DNA of 64,000 bases from Clytia hemisphaerica (lineage: Eukaryota; Cnidaria; Hydrozoa; Leptothecata; Clytiidae). The stretch is from assembly GCA_902728285.1 (NCBI GenBank), contig CACVBU010000973.1, positions 62,001-126,000 on the forward strand. The letters run 5' to 3'. Both the position numbers and the translations under genes were made by a program. Under the pieces are notes generated by a model, which saw only the letters and a list, made by a program, of their open reading frames with translations, was not told the origin of the DNA and made no database searches. Of the stretch, positions 1-11,703 are shown one piece after another. Within the stretch, counting starts at the first letter, position 1, and every line of letters begins with the position of its first letter.

Positions 1-845
1 TCGTCGACAGGTGGAAATATTCGCAGGCGCATTAAAACCAATAGAAACTCTTGTTCCAGTGACAGTTTACGCGGTGGTCTTCCCCTTAAGATATGAATGC
101 TTTCAGACTCGAAGAGGTCTATGTATTCAAAGTTTAAACCGGCTGTTATTTCTGCTGCTGATGGGCGCTTCCGTTTTCTATTCGTGAACTTTTCTCCCTT
201 CCAGTATGTCATGGCAGAGGCTTTCAGTTTCACGAAATCAAAAACTAATTTGAACATTTTCGCACTTTTAAAACTTGTTTGTATGTTCACTTCATAGTCA
301 CGTGTGATATAATCAAACTGCATCGGGGAAAAAGGTGGTACAGTGCTACCGATGGTTCTTCTCTGCTTTGATTCTTGAGTTTTGGAAATCTTTTTCTTAG
401 TGCCCTGCCCAGCGGATTCAGTCAAGTTAGCAGTTGCAGATATGTCTTGTTTGGTGTGTGACATTACCATTGGTGCAACTGCAAAAGGATTTTGAATTGT
501 CAGCTTACTGAAAGTTGCCTGTATTGCTGATGTGGTCGCGGTATTTAGTTTTGTTGACCGTATTCCCGATGTCACATTGTTTGGTAGTTGTTCTGTTGTC
601 TTGTGTACTGCTGAAGTCGCGGGCGTTGATTGTGTGTGTTGTTGATGTGCCTCTCGATTTTCTGCGGATGAGACAATGTCGGCACGGGAAAGGCTTTCGC
701 TGTTCTCCCTTCTTTGAAAAGGTTTGAGCAAACCTGATGCCAATTTTTGTGTTGGTATGGTGTCTCTCTTGAAAGTGCATTCATCCACAATTTTACATTG
801 TCTATGAGACGTTGATCCCTTTCATTCTCAGCAAGTTTTGGTACC
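1..845 (-). pseudogene. THAP / helix-turn-helix DDE transposase, 5' part, frameshifted
   Basis: Reading the minus strand from a plausible 3' splice site (exon starts at 845, after CTTTCAG), the first frame gives the C-terminal half of a THAP DNA-binding domain (VPKLAENERD..., VCSNLF, PVPTL). The canonical CxxH zinc ligand pair reads C-S-N-L, so the histidine is lost. Within about 620-700 the coherent frame changes; the new frame then stays open to the window edge. It contains a basic region (NRKRKRPSAAE) and RGRPPRKLSLEQEFLLVLMR, the start of the helix-turn-helix that precedes DDE_Tnp_4 domains in HARBI/IS5-like transposases. The catalytic DDE domain would lie outside the window. Known families with this order are THAP-carrying DNA transposases that bind their own ends. 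The lost ligand and frame change mark a dead copy. The first THAP cysteines were not found upstream. Confidence 0.66.
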
Positions 846-2748
846 CTGAAAGCAAAAATAGGTTGTTTATCCCACTTTATCCGATGGAACGAAGCTATCC
901 CATGCTACGCGTCCAGGTAAAACAATAGTAAAAATAACACTTCTTTTTTCAATACCCCCACATTCTTGGAAGTTAAAACATTCACCTAGTTGACTTAAAC
1001 TTAGATCGGGCATTTTCCTCAACGTAAAGTTATTTTCAGTTAATATTTTGTTTGACAGTAGTCCCAGAATTTTTTTTGTGTCGTTAGCACCCTTTAAAGC
1101 AGAACATGAGAAATTTTCAATACAGTATCGAAAAAAATCGATCCAATTTTACACCGTAAAACAAAGTGCTTGCCTTCCATAGGTTAGATCCAACCTAAAC
1201 TATCATCACCAGGAAAAAGCGACAATTTAAAAATCACTAGCGAAAATGGAAAAGCTGTAGGAAAAGGCCTCAGCCTTTGTATGTATTTGGTTTAGATGCC
1301 TCCCAGACTTTCAGAATTGATTCTATGAACAAATCTGAACGTACCTGTACATAGAAACTCTCTCTGTTTGGACGTGTGGGTGAACATTTTGTATTACAGG
1401 GTATCTGGAATTGTTATTACAACAAGGGACGATACAAGCACTCATGCTTTTTAATACTACTTTAAGTCTACTCTGTGATTCGATAACTTATAAGTTTTCA
1501 AATTCATTTTTTCAATCATTCAGAGTTACCCTCCTGTTATGCGTATGGGGCTTTATGTCGAGCGGGAATTGGACAAAAGAACCCTGTCACATTTATTCTT
1601 TTTCGTCCAAGACCGAAAGACAAGTCTGTGTGAGAAAGGTGGGAGTGTATACAAAATGGAGACTGTTATTTAATGTAGGAAGTTTTCCTCACAGAGACTC
1701 GCCGCTATCACGGCCTGGTGTTGGTAGACAATAGCTTCCCATGGCCGAAAATGTCTGTAGCCTGGCACGCAGGGTGGTCGGACTGTCCGTGACACGGAAA
1801 TACGTGCATCGTTACAAAAAAATTAATACACTTTAGCAGATGTAACAATGATAAAAGTCACGATTCCCGACCAGAACTGCGAAAGAAAGAAGCAAAAATA
1901 CCTTTAAGGAAACTAATTTTCGCGAGAAATTATTTTCGCTGTTTTGGCGGTTTCTCGGCAAATCTACAAAAATTAGAACCTGTGAAATACAAATCCTCAA
2001 AAATCCCTAGGTAAATGAAAGAAGTTTGTCCAAAACAGGGCAAAACCGTGACAATTAGTTTCAAACCTAGACATGATATTATTCATTTGAAATTTTATTT
2101 CTCTTTTTTTGATGAAAAACCCAAAAGCAATAGTTAAAGCAGAAGTTAAAACTACCTGTTTACAATGAGAACATTAAAATAGAAATTGGCATGTTTGCAA
2201 CGAGTGTAAAGACCACTCCAGATTTAACTCAACGCTAGTGGCAGAAAGTTCAGGTGGGAACAAAAGCCGGGATAGTAGAGGGTAAGGAAATGTGCCACCC
2301 GTAGAGGTGCCTTTTAGTAAGATTTGTAGAAATCAGAAAATCAGAACCCAGTCCCACTAAGTTGGAAAAATGGGATAATTTTAATCTTTTGATCCTTGAA
2401 AATCAATACCAAATTAGTCTCAATACGGGGCGTTAAATTTACAACAGCTTCCAATAATTTTTCTTTAATATTTTCTTCCTTTTTCACTTTACCAAAGATC
2501 CGTGGCACATGCCCGTCAACATACAAACCCTAGCGCCCCTTCAGATTAGAAAATTAAAAAGCTTCGGCGTGACTTGAATTTGTTAGATTCGATTTTTGTT
2601 AAACACGACTGTCTCAATTGGCGAAACCCCCTGCCTGCCAAATGTTCTGCCCTTTAAGAGGTGAAAAATTCAACTAAAAGACGTACAAAAATAAACACAA
2701 GCAGCTATATGATATGCCCAATGTCAAATTACAATGAAAAAACCCTGA
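846..2748. other. No recognisable gene
   Basis: A+T-rich sequence with only short open frames in both directions. The longest minus-strand frame (2341-2526, about 60 codons) has no recognised motif. No RNA gene or repeat was identified, apart from possible 5' exon material for the THAP transposase on the minus strand, which could not be delimited. Confidence 0.5.
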
Positions 2749-2976
2749 TTATGAAGGTTCCATAACAACCAAGCAAGCTGTACAGATCCAGTCCACCTCT
2801 GCGGCTGCGGGAATATCATTCGGTTTTATATTCTGGCACTTATAGTGCAACCATGTGCCACACAAATCACAAGAGATACTGTTCAGACCAAATTGCTCTT
2901 TTGTATCTATCTCCCTTGCCTCCAACAACACCTTACCACATTTACCACAATACGTAAGGGGGTTAACCATAAGCAA
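2749..2976 (-). CDS. PHD-finger protein fragment (last exon)
   Basis: The minus-strand frame encodes a complete PHD-type zinc finger: CGKCGK, a spacer, then CDLCGTWLHYKC, then WICTAC, giving the Cys4-His-Cys3 order with a tryptophan two residues before the final Cys pair. It ends eight residues later (CLVVMEPS, stop). The frame continues upstream without ATG to about 3008, so this is probably the last exon; possible acceptors end in CACAG or AAAAG near 3015-3025. PHD fingers usually read histone H3 tails, and they also occur in LINE and DNA-transposon proteins, so a host chromatin role cannot be assumed. It lies head-to-head with the RecQ-like gene, about 280 bp from its ATG. No other domain is visible. 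Confidence 0.68.
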   Translation of the reverse strand: MLMVNPLTYCGKCGKVLLEAREIDTKEQFGLNSISCDLCGTWLHYKCQNIKPNDIPAAAEVDWICTACLVVMEPS

Positions 2977-3257
2977 TGTAGGCTGCTCGTATCCACTAAC
3001 GAATCTGTGCTTCTTTTAGAGGATGCTTGATAGAGGGTAAATCCTCTTTCCACAGAAATGCCGCTCTTAGTCGTATGTCGACTAAGGAGTATTTTAGTTG
3101 GCGAGAGTGGACTTTGGACCTTGCGAAACGCTTTCTAAAGGGAAATCTATCCGATGTGATTTAGAAATCAAAATAGATTTTCCAAAGGAATCAAAATTGT
3201 AGCGAGGAAGTGATTGTGTAGATTTTCAAAGAGTCCACACTTGACACTGGCTTTGTA

Positions 3258-6200
3258 ATGATGGATGAACTGGATGAAGAAACAACACTACAAAATTTGG
3301 CTTTCCAGTTTGGTATCCAATTTTTTCGAGAGCCCCAAATCAATGTACTGAGAGCTTTTGCAAATGGAAAGCACGCATATTTCAGTGCTCCAACAGGTTT
3401 GATATTATTTTGTTTTGCATTATTTCATCAAATCCATGTCAATGTTTCTTAGGTTAGCATAGCTTAATAATATGAGGGCATTTCCATTACCTCAAAATCA
3501 ATGAACTTGCTCGTTATCAATTTACAATTGATGCATCCCTCTTGATTGTTTGTTTTTGTTTTTGACCAGAAATTATGGACTGTAATTTATTTGGAGATTT
3601 CAAAAGTTTATACCCTCAGCCTCACACCTGGTACGTGCAATGGGCTGTTTCCAGTTATAGTCTATTCAAACAGCGATTCCCCCTCACATGTTTTTCTGTT
3701 TTTCACCAGAATGGGTGACAACATTAAATTAAGGATGACCGAAAAAACTTTTGCAATCTTCATTCAAAGTTTCTGGCAAGCCCCCGTCAGCCAAAAAAAG
3801 GAAAAAAAAGCCCTAGATCAACGGACGCCTCTCGATTTAAAGGCGCCCTTCGATCAGGCAATTGTCCTAAACTGGTGATGAAAAATCCTTAAATATTTAT
3901 ATATTATATGCGTGCAATGTTGAGAAAAATAAACCTCAAAGTGTAGATCTAAGTTTTAGTGACTGAACATTATTTAGATTAAATCTGATTTGTATCCAGA
4001 ATTTATTATTTGTTATTATGTTAATCAAAAGATGTTTTGAGAAGTTTCTACTGTAGGAATAAACCTATGACATAAAGCATGTAGAGGGGGAGAAATTTGA
4101 CTTGAAACGTGTTAGCTTGTTTATGTTTATTGAGTAATTTTCTTATTTCATGATGTTTTGTTTGTTAGGTTATGGAAAGTCTGTTGTTTTTCAAGCTGCT
4201 CCAAGGTACATAGAAGATATGAGTAAGAATGTTAGCTATCCATTATTGATAGTTTTTTCCCCATTGGTAGCCTTGATGAAAGATCAAATCAAGATCGCAG
4301 GAGAAAGTTCCATCATTGTTCCATTTGTTTAGATAAAGATGTTTTTGATGAAAGCTACGAGGGTATGTATTTATTAGTTAGATTATTTTTAAGCCAAAAG
4401 TTTTATTATGTTTGCTTAAAGGTAAGTTTCAGATTCAAAACAGAATCACATTTACATTTTCTATAATAGAATACTAAGTCATTAGAAATATTTGATAGAA
4501 ACAATTGAATGAACAGCCTTGATGTAAAATGGAATTCAAGTTTTGTTGAATTATAATTCTTTTAAAGATATTAAAGCTGGAACATATTCTTTGGTATATG
4601 CCTATCCTGAAGTACTTCAGACAAAACGTTGGAGGAAGTTGTTCTCTTCGTCAGATTTTGTTGAGAGATGCCTTGGGGTTGTTGTGGATGAAGCTCATGT
4701 AATGGTTGAATGGTTTGTAGATCCTATTTAAATCGCAGACGCCAAATCTTTTAGCTTGCAAGTGGTTTCGGTGTCCAATACAGGATAGAAGAAATTGAAA
4801 GTGAAAGTGTATCCCGATCGGGTCATAGTGCCTTATTGTTCCTAGTCCCTCTGAATTTTTCTTCCCATTTTTAAAAACCATGAGATTTAAGTTTGATTAC
4901 TAAACAAACTCTACTAGATCATTACCAAGTATGCGTATGATACATTTTCATGTTACTGAACAATAATATCTCACATAATAAATAAAGTTGGCAAATTTAC
5001 CCAATGAAAAATTATGATTATCCTAGGGGTCAGTCATCAAATGAGGAGACCAAAGCTTCCAGAGGAAGCTATTCAAAAATTGTTGAGTTGCGGACTCTGT
5101 TGTCATCAAAGTATCAAATGCACGGTTTATGTTATTTACCGCAACAGCAACAGCAATGACCCAAAATACCATCTTTTCAATGCTTGGTATCCAGTCAAGT
5201 GATATTTATTGTGAAATACATCACCCAAACAAAAACAACATTAGGTATTAATATAAGTTAGCACTATTGTATTCTAACCTGATGATATTCTGTCAGACAG
5301 ATTTTCCTCGTTTGACTATATTTACCTTTGCTCAAAATTTATGCACCTTCTTTCTAAAAGTTTTGGAATTTCATCCTACCTAATGATATTTAGTCTAATC
5401 AGGTCTAATCATGTCAATATTAACTTGCTTTGTTAAAAGTGGTATTGTGTATAAAATAACAATACTTTTTTTTCCAATAGATTTACAGTTGAGCATATAA
5501 CAATGGGAAAGGATGATCACAAATATATTGTCAACTTTTTCAACTCGATAAAGCATGAAATTATTTCCAAAAAAGAGCATACAACAAAAACCATAATATA
5601 TGTAAATACAAAAAAGGAGGTAAACTTATCGAACAATGGGCTTGTTTCAAGACTTGGTTCTGCTCTGTTTCTTAGTGGTAAAGAAGGCAATCCACGATAT
5701 CGTCTTGTGGAAGAGTTTCATGCTGACAGCCCTAGATCAATCAAACAACATGTCCTGGAACAAGCTTCCATTCGAGAAAGTCATCTACGCGTTGTGATAT
5801 GCACGTCAGCTTTTGGAATGGGAGTCAATATCAAAGGCTTCAATCGTTGCATTCACTATGAACCGCCCTCTACAGTTGAGACCTTTGTGCAGGAGGTTGG
5901 AAGAGTAGGAAGAGACGGGTCTCAAAGTGAAAGTATTCTCATCTTCCATAAGAGTTTAGCAAGCCATGCTTCATCAGAAATGGTTGAGTATTCTGAAAGT
6001 ACCATCCATTGTAGACGCCAGTTTCTGATGGCCAAATTTCCAGGAAACTATTCATCTTTGTCTAGTTGTTTGTGTTGTGACTGTTGTGCCAAGAACTGTA
6101 AATGTGGTAAACTTGATTGTTTCAAAAAGTAAGTAGCCCCTTCCAGACGATCCAGCTGTTGTTCAAAGAAGAAATGTTTTAGGAGCTGACAGGGTTAAAT

Positions 6201-6402
6201 TGAGGGGGCTTTTAAATGATTTTAGAATTGACCTTTTTAACAAGAAAAATGGCTGTGAAGCAGGTTTCGCTTCCAAACCTGTTCCATGAATTTACTGAAC
6301 ACCATATTAAACAAATAATGGCCAACATAACCACAATTTTTGACCGCAAAGATCTAAAGCTCTATGTTGAAAACACATTTTTTAAATGTGTTTATAAAAT
6401 AG
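3258..6402 (+). pseudogene. RecQ-like DNA helicase, five exons, several frameshifts
   Basis: Superfamily-2 helicase of RecQ type (3'-5' ATP-dependent DNA unwinding). Exons: 3258-3396, 4169-4362, 4541-4712, 5027-5244, 5481-6132, all GT-AG with matching phases. Motifs in order: Walker A APTGYGKSVVFQ (split across exons 1/2), Ia FSPLVALMKDQ, II VVVDEAH followed by W, III LFTATATAMT, V ICTSAFGMGVNI, VI FVQEVGRVGRDG, then a cysteine cluster (CLCCDCCAKNCKC) that may bind zinc. Exon 2 carries about 8 extra bases near 4308-4324 (TTCCAT occurs twice) and exon 4 lacks one base before motif III; correcting both makes the summed length divisible by three (455 residues). After the stop at 6130-6132, helicase-tail-like sequence continues in two other frames to a donor at 6402. 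It is therefore probably dead. It is tail-to-tail with the DUF6589-like gene, 98 bp away. Confidence 0.86.
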
Positions 6403-6499
6403 GTAATAAATATAATAAAAAACACTGTAAAACATCTTAAAAACCACTTCAAAAAGAGTACGATAAAAATATAAAAATTCACCTCGCAGTTTTGAGAGT

Positions 6500-8030
6500 T
6501 CAAGATTTGATCCTTGTGCCTTTGAAGCCATTTTGGATGGTTGTCATGCTAAAATTGACGAGCTCGCTTTCCTTTTGGTTCGGGAAATATTTGTACTCCC
6601 TTCCAGGTGACAATTGTAATTCCTTTTCAGTGATGATCTGCTTGATAAGCTTTTTGAGATCTTCATCATCCCTCTTCTTAGCATGCTTTCCCGACCTCTT
6701 CGTCAAACTTATCCAGAAGCTCTTTGTTGAAGTTGAGTGCTTTTGCATACCTTGAAAGACATGTGAAAAGTTATGTATATAGATTTGAAAATATCCTTGA
6801 AGTTAATGTTAAATTGTTTAGGTTATAAATAAACTTTTTTTGGATAAAAACCCTGTAAGTTTTAGAAAAATTACTCTCAATGCGTTTTCTCTCAACCTCC
6901 ATAGTCTTTTTGTGGTGAACCATAGCTCCAGCCCCTTACCCTTAGGGGGGGGATGCACTTAAATTTTTCTTTCAAATAGCTGGGTTTTCTGAAATTTCAG
7001 GGGGTACCTTCCACTTCAGGGGAAGGGGCAAAATATTCATGATATAATCCAGGGGGGGCTAGGAAAATCATCAGCAAATTACACCAAGAATTGAAATATT
7101 TTCGTTTGTGGCACCATTCAATAAACCTTTTTATACAAGGCTCATTGGAAATCTTTAGTCTCAGTTCCACTTTTGTCTGGGATAATTTTCAAAACAAATT
7201 TTGCGCCAACCATGTACTCCGAAAACAAAAATCTGGACAGGTAGGGGTACTCTAGGGGTACTTACCAATCTTCGATTTTTAGGGAGTACAGTTGGATTTC
7301 AGAAGGACCTTATTTCTTAAGGGGGCCTAAATCTTGATGCCGGTGCTATTTGAACTTTATTCAATAATATTTATTATCTTTCAGGTCAACATAGATTTGT
7401 TACAGACATTTACCTTGTCATCACTTTCTCGTCCATGGCATTAGGACCTAACTTCCTCTTGATTGTTTTCACCAATCGAATAAAGTGCTCACACTCCAAA
7501 TCCAAAGGTATGTTGTACCCTTTTTATAAAAGAAAAAAATTAACTTTCATTATAACATGATGGTTTGTATTACATTCTAATTTTGTTCAGAAGATTAGAA
7601 AAGTAATTCCAATGGCCTAAAAGAGATTAATCCTCGTTCAATGTTCCTTTTTTCCAGGCCATCATTCTGAGGTCATTTGAATATTTCATGTAGAATGGAA
7701 AATATTTGGCTACTCTGTTTGCAATGAGAAGAAGACAAAATATCATGTTTGGCACCAACAAGGTAGGTGAAAAGAAAATATCTTTCCCATTTTTGCTCCT
7801 ACAAGTCATGGATTTATGAGACAAGACTTACATTTTCAACTTTATGCTCTGTTTGCAAACGCGTTCGAAGAGATTTGCCGATGAACTCAAATTGTTTGTC
7901 GCAGAGATTGCATCTGAATTTTCCATCCACACTAATGAATTCAGCCTGCTTTTTGGTGAGGTAGTTCTCGGCGGAAGAAGATCGAAGGATTTAATTATCC
8001 ACTACTTCAGCACAAATGCTCTCCAATTTT
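6500..8030 (-). pseudogene. DUF6589-like protein, damaged
   Basis: Minus-strand gene. Exon 8030-7832 encodes a C2H2-like finger (FRCNLCDKQFEFIGKSLRTR, then LQTEH) in which the usual first histidine is arginine; an in-frame stop lies upstream in the same exon (EVVDN, stop). Exon 7519-7414 encodes GGYNIPLDLECEHF and KRKLGPNAMDEKV. It joins in phase to exon 6750-6500 (YAKALNFNKELLDKFDEEVG), which shifts frame after GKAC and ends ...KGTRIKS. The NIPLDL..EH signature is what I recognise as the DUF6589 hallmark of large uncharacterised animal and fungal families; function is unknown to me. An open region at 7762-7633 may hold another exon, but I found no clean acceptor. The stop, frameshift and missing finger ligand indicate a pseudogene. 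Confidence 0.6.
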
Positions 8031-8073
8031 CTGTAAAAATGATAAAGATTCCTTAAGCGACAAAAGAATTTAA

Positions 8074-8917
8074 CCCTACTTGGACCGGGCTTTTTTGGAT
8101 TTTGACAGGACCGGGGGCAAAAGTTGCCCCCTCCCCTTAAATATTTCCAGATTGGCTACCTTTTTGAATGGAATTTTGCACAAAGATACTTTGTTATGTA
8201 AGGAAAAAAAATCACATGAAAATTTTTTCAAAATAGGTGTTATCTTTAAATTGTGATAAAATCATACTTGAAAAGCAGTCTTTAGTTCTGGTTTTTGATT
8301 CTATCAAGAAAAAGATAAAAAAAACAAGTCCAATTTTTTGAAATTTTGATTTTTTCAAGATGGTAGCACCACTGTGACTCAGTTTGTGCTTTTTGTCAAT
8401 TTTTCGGTACATTTTCTTCTCTTACTCCTAGTAGAATTTAGCTAGAAAGCTGAAATTTTGTATAGAGATACATATTATCATATAAAATGAGAAAAATAAA
8501 AAAAATAGTTCATTACAAACAATTTTCTACCTAAAATTGATTGATTTTGGCCAAAACAGTCAAAACAGCTTATCGGCCCCACCTGTTCAGATGCCATCTT
8601 GAAATAGCCCCATTATGGTATAAACAATTATGCCATCCTAATCTACATCTGAAAGTTAGTCACTGTGCAAAATTTCGGCTCATAACTCCCAGCAGTTCAG
8701 TTTTTATGGTCATTTGTATTTTTAAGAATTTTGCTGTTTTCCGGTTACCGCTGAGACCGCAGCCACTGTGGCTGCTAGGCAATGCATTTGAGGCTGATTT
8801 TGTCGGGTTTTTTCCCTAATATAATTTTAGGAAAAGTCGAAAAAAAGTTTAAGTACAGTCAATAGTTTTTGAGCACAGGAGAAAAAATATGTAGGGGGGG
8901 GGGCAGTCCAGGTAGGG
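8074..8917. mobile_element. Non-autonomous TTAA-flanked transposon (piggyBac/Kolobok-like MITE)
   Basis: The left end reads CCCTACTTGGAC and the right end GTCCAGGTAGGG, an imperfect inverted repeat. Both ends are bordered by TTAA (8070-8073 and 8918-8921), the target duplication of piggyBac and Kolobok elements. CCCTA-type termini favour piggyBac. The interior (about 0.84 kb) has runs of G or C just inside the ends and no long open frame, so it would depend on a transposase elsewhere. Confidence 0.66.
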
Positions 8918-8921
8918 TTAA

Positions 8922-10245
8922 GTAATTGTAGTACCTTTATATTCAAGAAATTTATTTATATTACAATTAGTCCAAAAAAACGGATTTGTGTCTTTTTGAG
9001 GAGGACAAGAGTAACCTTCATTTACGTTTCCTTTCTAAAGAAGTTAAGTTTACCTTCTTTTTGCCGTTGTTAAAGCCTTCGTTTTGAAATAATTCACATT
9101 GAAAGTTTTTGTTTCCTCGCCAACGTCATTAATCTTAAGGATTTCTAGTGCAGCAGCAATGACTCTCAGGGGCGTATGTAGGATTTTTAGGATACCCTGC
9201 AAAAAAGATTCAGCTATATATAGTGTCTAAGGAGGGCCCACCAGATGGGCCCGACGGGCCAGAAAATTTTTGAATTTCGACCCTCTAGATTGGCTAAAAC
9301 AGCCACCTTTTTATGCCCAATGTACCATGAACCAGAGATAAAGAATTAAAATTCATTTCATTTAAACACAAAATGAACCTGGTAAAACTAAGATAGTTTT
9401 TTGGGTTAAAGAGTTTTAAAAACCAAAAAAGAGTGGCCTCTAAAACATGGAAAAAATGAAGGAAAGAGAAAGGAGGTGTAAAACATTGGCAATTCATTAT
9501 ATCAATGACAAAAATCATAACTGTCATGAATTTTTTTAAGAACTTTTTGAACTTTACACAAAAAAATGACTAAAATTTTTTTAATATAACTTTGATTCTT
9601 ATTATGTCAAATTTATTTATCTTATTGCTGCCAAAAGGTGACTTAATAATTTCAAGCAGATTAATAATAATAGCCTTTTGCCATTTCAAATGAAAATTTA
9701 GAGAAAAAGAGCAAAACTATTTTATTCAGACTGCTCAAGAAAAGAGTATTTCATTAGAAAATTGATTAATGTGATGAAATGCATTAAAGTATCCAAAACT
9801 AGAATTTGTACTGAAGCTGAAATCTCTATAGCTGGTTCATCTTGAAATTGTAGTCTAGCCCCATTCTGGTGTCTCGTTTGGAACTGTTTGCCAAATCAAG
9901 CAGGGAATCCTGTACCAGGGGTAAAAAGCCCCCAATCCGAATTGAAAACAAACCATATGTCATCAGAAACTCATTTATCCGTTCGGTAGAGATGACTCAC
10001 GGAAGGTTTGACCGGCTAAAAACGACGTACAGTCCGGCAATCGTCCTTTCGGGATCGTGACATACGTCTTAGATTTTTGGCAAGCTTGTTCTCCGGTTGG
10101 TAAGGATTGACCATGCCAAATTTGACCGGCTGAAAACGCTGTACGGCCCGGCAATCGTCATTACGGGAAGGTCTTGCACTCCAAAAATCTTCTAAGTCAA
10201 GACCAACTTAAGTCAAAATCTAATCGGGCGCTGTGTCTTCAATTT
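8922..10245. other. No gene; short diverged direct repeat
   Basis: No coding sequence recognised. Around 9985-10065 and 10095-10170 lie two diverged copies of a roughly 75-bp unit sharing TTTGACCGGCT, AAAACG and CCGGCAATCGTC. The rest is A+T-rich and featureless to my reading. Confidence 0.45.
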
Positions 10246-11565
10246 TGGTAACATAGTTACAAGGTTACAAGGTTACACAGTTACACAGTTACAGGGTTAC
10301 ACAGTAACAGGGTTACACAGTTACAGGGTTACACAGTTACAGGGTTACACAGTTACAGGGCTACACAGTTACTGGGTTACACAGTTACAGGGTTACATGG
10401 TTACAGGGTTACACAGTTACAGGGTTACACAGTTACAGGGTTACATGGTTACACAGTTACAGGGTTACACAGTTACAGGGTTACATGGTTACAGGGTTAC
10501 ACAGTTACAGGGTTACACAGTTACATGGTTACACAGTTACAGGGTTACATGGTTACACAGTTACAGGGTTACAGGGTTACACAGTTACAGGGTTACAGGG
10601 TTACACAGTTACAGGGTTGCACAGTTACAGGGTTACACAGTTACTGGGTTACACAGTTACAGGGTTACAGGGTTGCACAGTTACAGGATTACAGGATTAC
10701 ACAGTTACAGGGTTACACAGTTACATGGTTACACAGTTACAGGGTTACATGGTTACATGGTTACACAGTTACAGGGTTACATGGTTACAGGGTTACACAG
10801 TTACAAGGTTACAGGGTTACAGGATTACAGGGTTACATGGTTACAGGGTTACACAGTTACAGGGTTACACAGTTACTGGGTTACACAGTTACAGGGTTAC
10901 AGGGTTACACAGTTACAGGATTACAGGGTTACACAGTTACAGGATCACAGGGTTACAAAGTTACAGGGTTACATGGTTACAGAGTTACAGAGTTACAGGG
11001 TTACACAGTTACAGGATTACAGGGTTACAAAGTTACAGGGTTACATGGTTACAGAGTTACAGGGTTACATGGTTACACAGTTACAGAGTTACAGGGTTAC
11101 AGAGTTACAGGCTTACACAGTTACAGGGTTACAGGGTTACATGGTTACAGGGTTACACAGTTACAGGGTTACACAGTTACTGGGTTACATAGTTACAGGG
11201 TTACACAGTTACAGGGTTACAGGGTTACAGGGTTACAAGGTTACAGGGTTGCACAGTAACTGGGTTACACAGTTACACAGTTACTGGGTTACATAGTTAC
11301 AGGGTTACACAGTTACAGGGTTACAGGGTTACAGGGTTACAAGGTTACAGGGTTACACAGTTACTGGGTTACACAGTTACAGGGTTACAGGGTTACACAG
11401 TTACAGGGTTACATGGTTACACAGTTACAGGGTTACACAGTTACAGGGTTACACAGTTACAGGGTTACACAGTTACAGGGTTACACAGTTACAGGGTTAC
11501 ACAGTTACAGGGTTACACAGTTACAGGGTTACAGGGTTAAATGGTTACATGGTTATAGGGATATA
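10246..11565 (+). repeat. GGTTACA/CAGTTACA minisatellite, about 1.3 kb
   Basis: An array of 8-base words, mainly GGGTTACA and CAGTTACA with TGGTTACA, CTGGTTACA-like and AGAGTTACA variants, mixed into 16-24 base higher-order patterns. It decays at the right edge (TTAAATGG, then GTTATAGGG). No forward frame contains stops for long stretches (up to about 300 codons reading VTQLQGY-type repeats in all three frames), which follows from the lack of stop trinucleotides in the 8-mers. I read it as a minisatellite, not a protein gene: no start context, splice signal or codon bias is visible. Confidence 0.92.
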
Positions 11566-11629
11566 AGGTTATTAACTATTTAATTATTATCTCCTTAATA
11601 ATATACTGCTCATACGTGATAAAGAACCC

Positions 11630-11690
11630 TATAGTTTGATGAAAATTTTAGAAACCTTAATATGTTACAGGGCTAGCGTTACAGAAATTA
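11630..11690 (+). repeat. 60-bp dispersed repeat, copy 1
   Basis: The block TAGTTTGATGAAAATTTTAG ... GGGCTAGCGTTACAGAAATT is repeated nearly unchanged at 34655-34705 and 36258-36322, always in the same orientation. The core has GTTAC on both sides of the CTAGC. Its identity is unknown; it could be the end of a transposon or a small conserved RNA. It lies 65 bp after the GGTTACA minisatellite, with which it shares the words GTTACAGGG and GTTACTGGG. Confidence 0.75.
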
Positions 11691-11703
11691 ATTAATTAAT
11701 TAA

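Noticed and set aside
1411-1734. 107-codon plus-strand frame
   Set aside because: No ATG in good context, no motif and no neighbouring exon.
10397-11296. 299-codon open frame of VTQLQGY-type repeats
   Set aside because: All three forward frames are open because the 8-mers contain no stop words; no start context or splice sites support a gene.
10246-11565. Telomeric or interstitial telomere repeat
   Set aside because: The unit GGTTACA/CAGTTACA is 8-based and does not match TTAGGG or other known animal telomere repeats.
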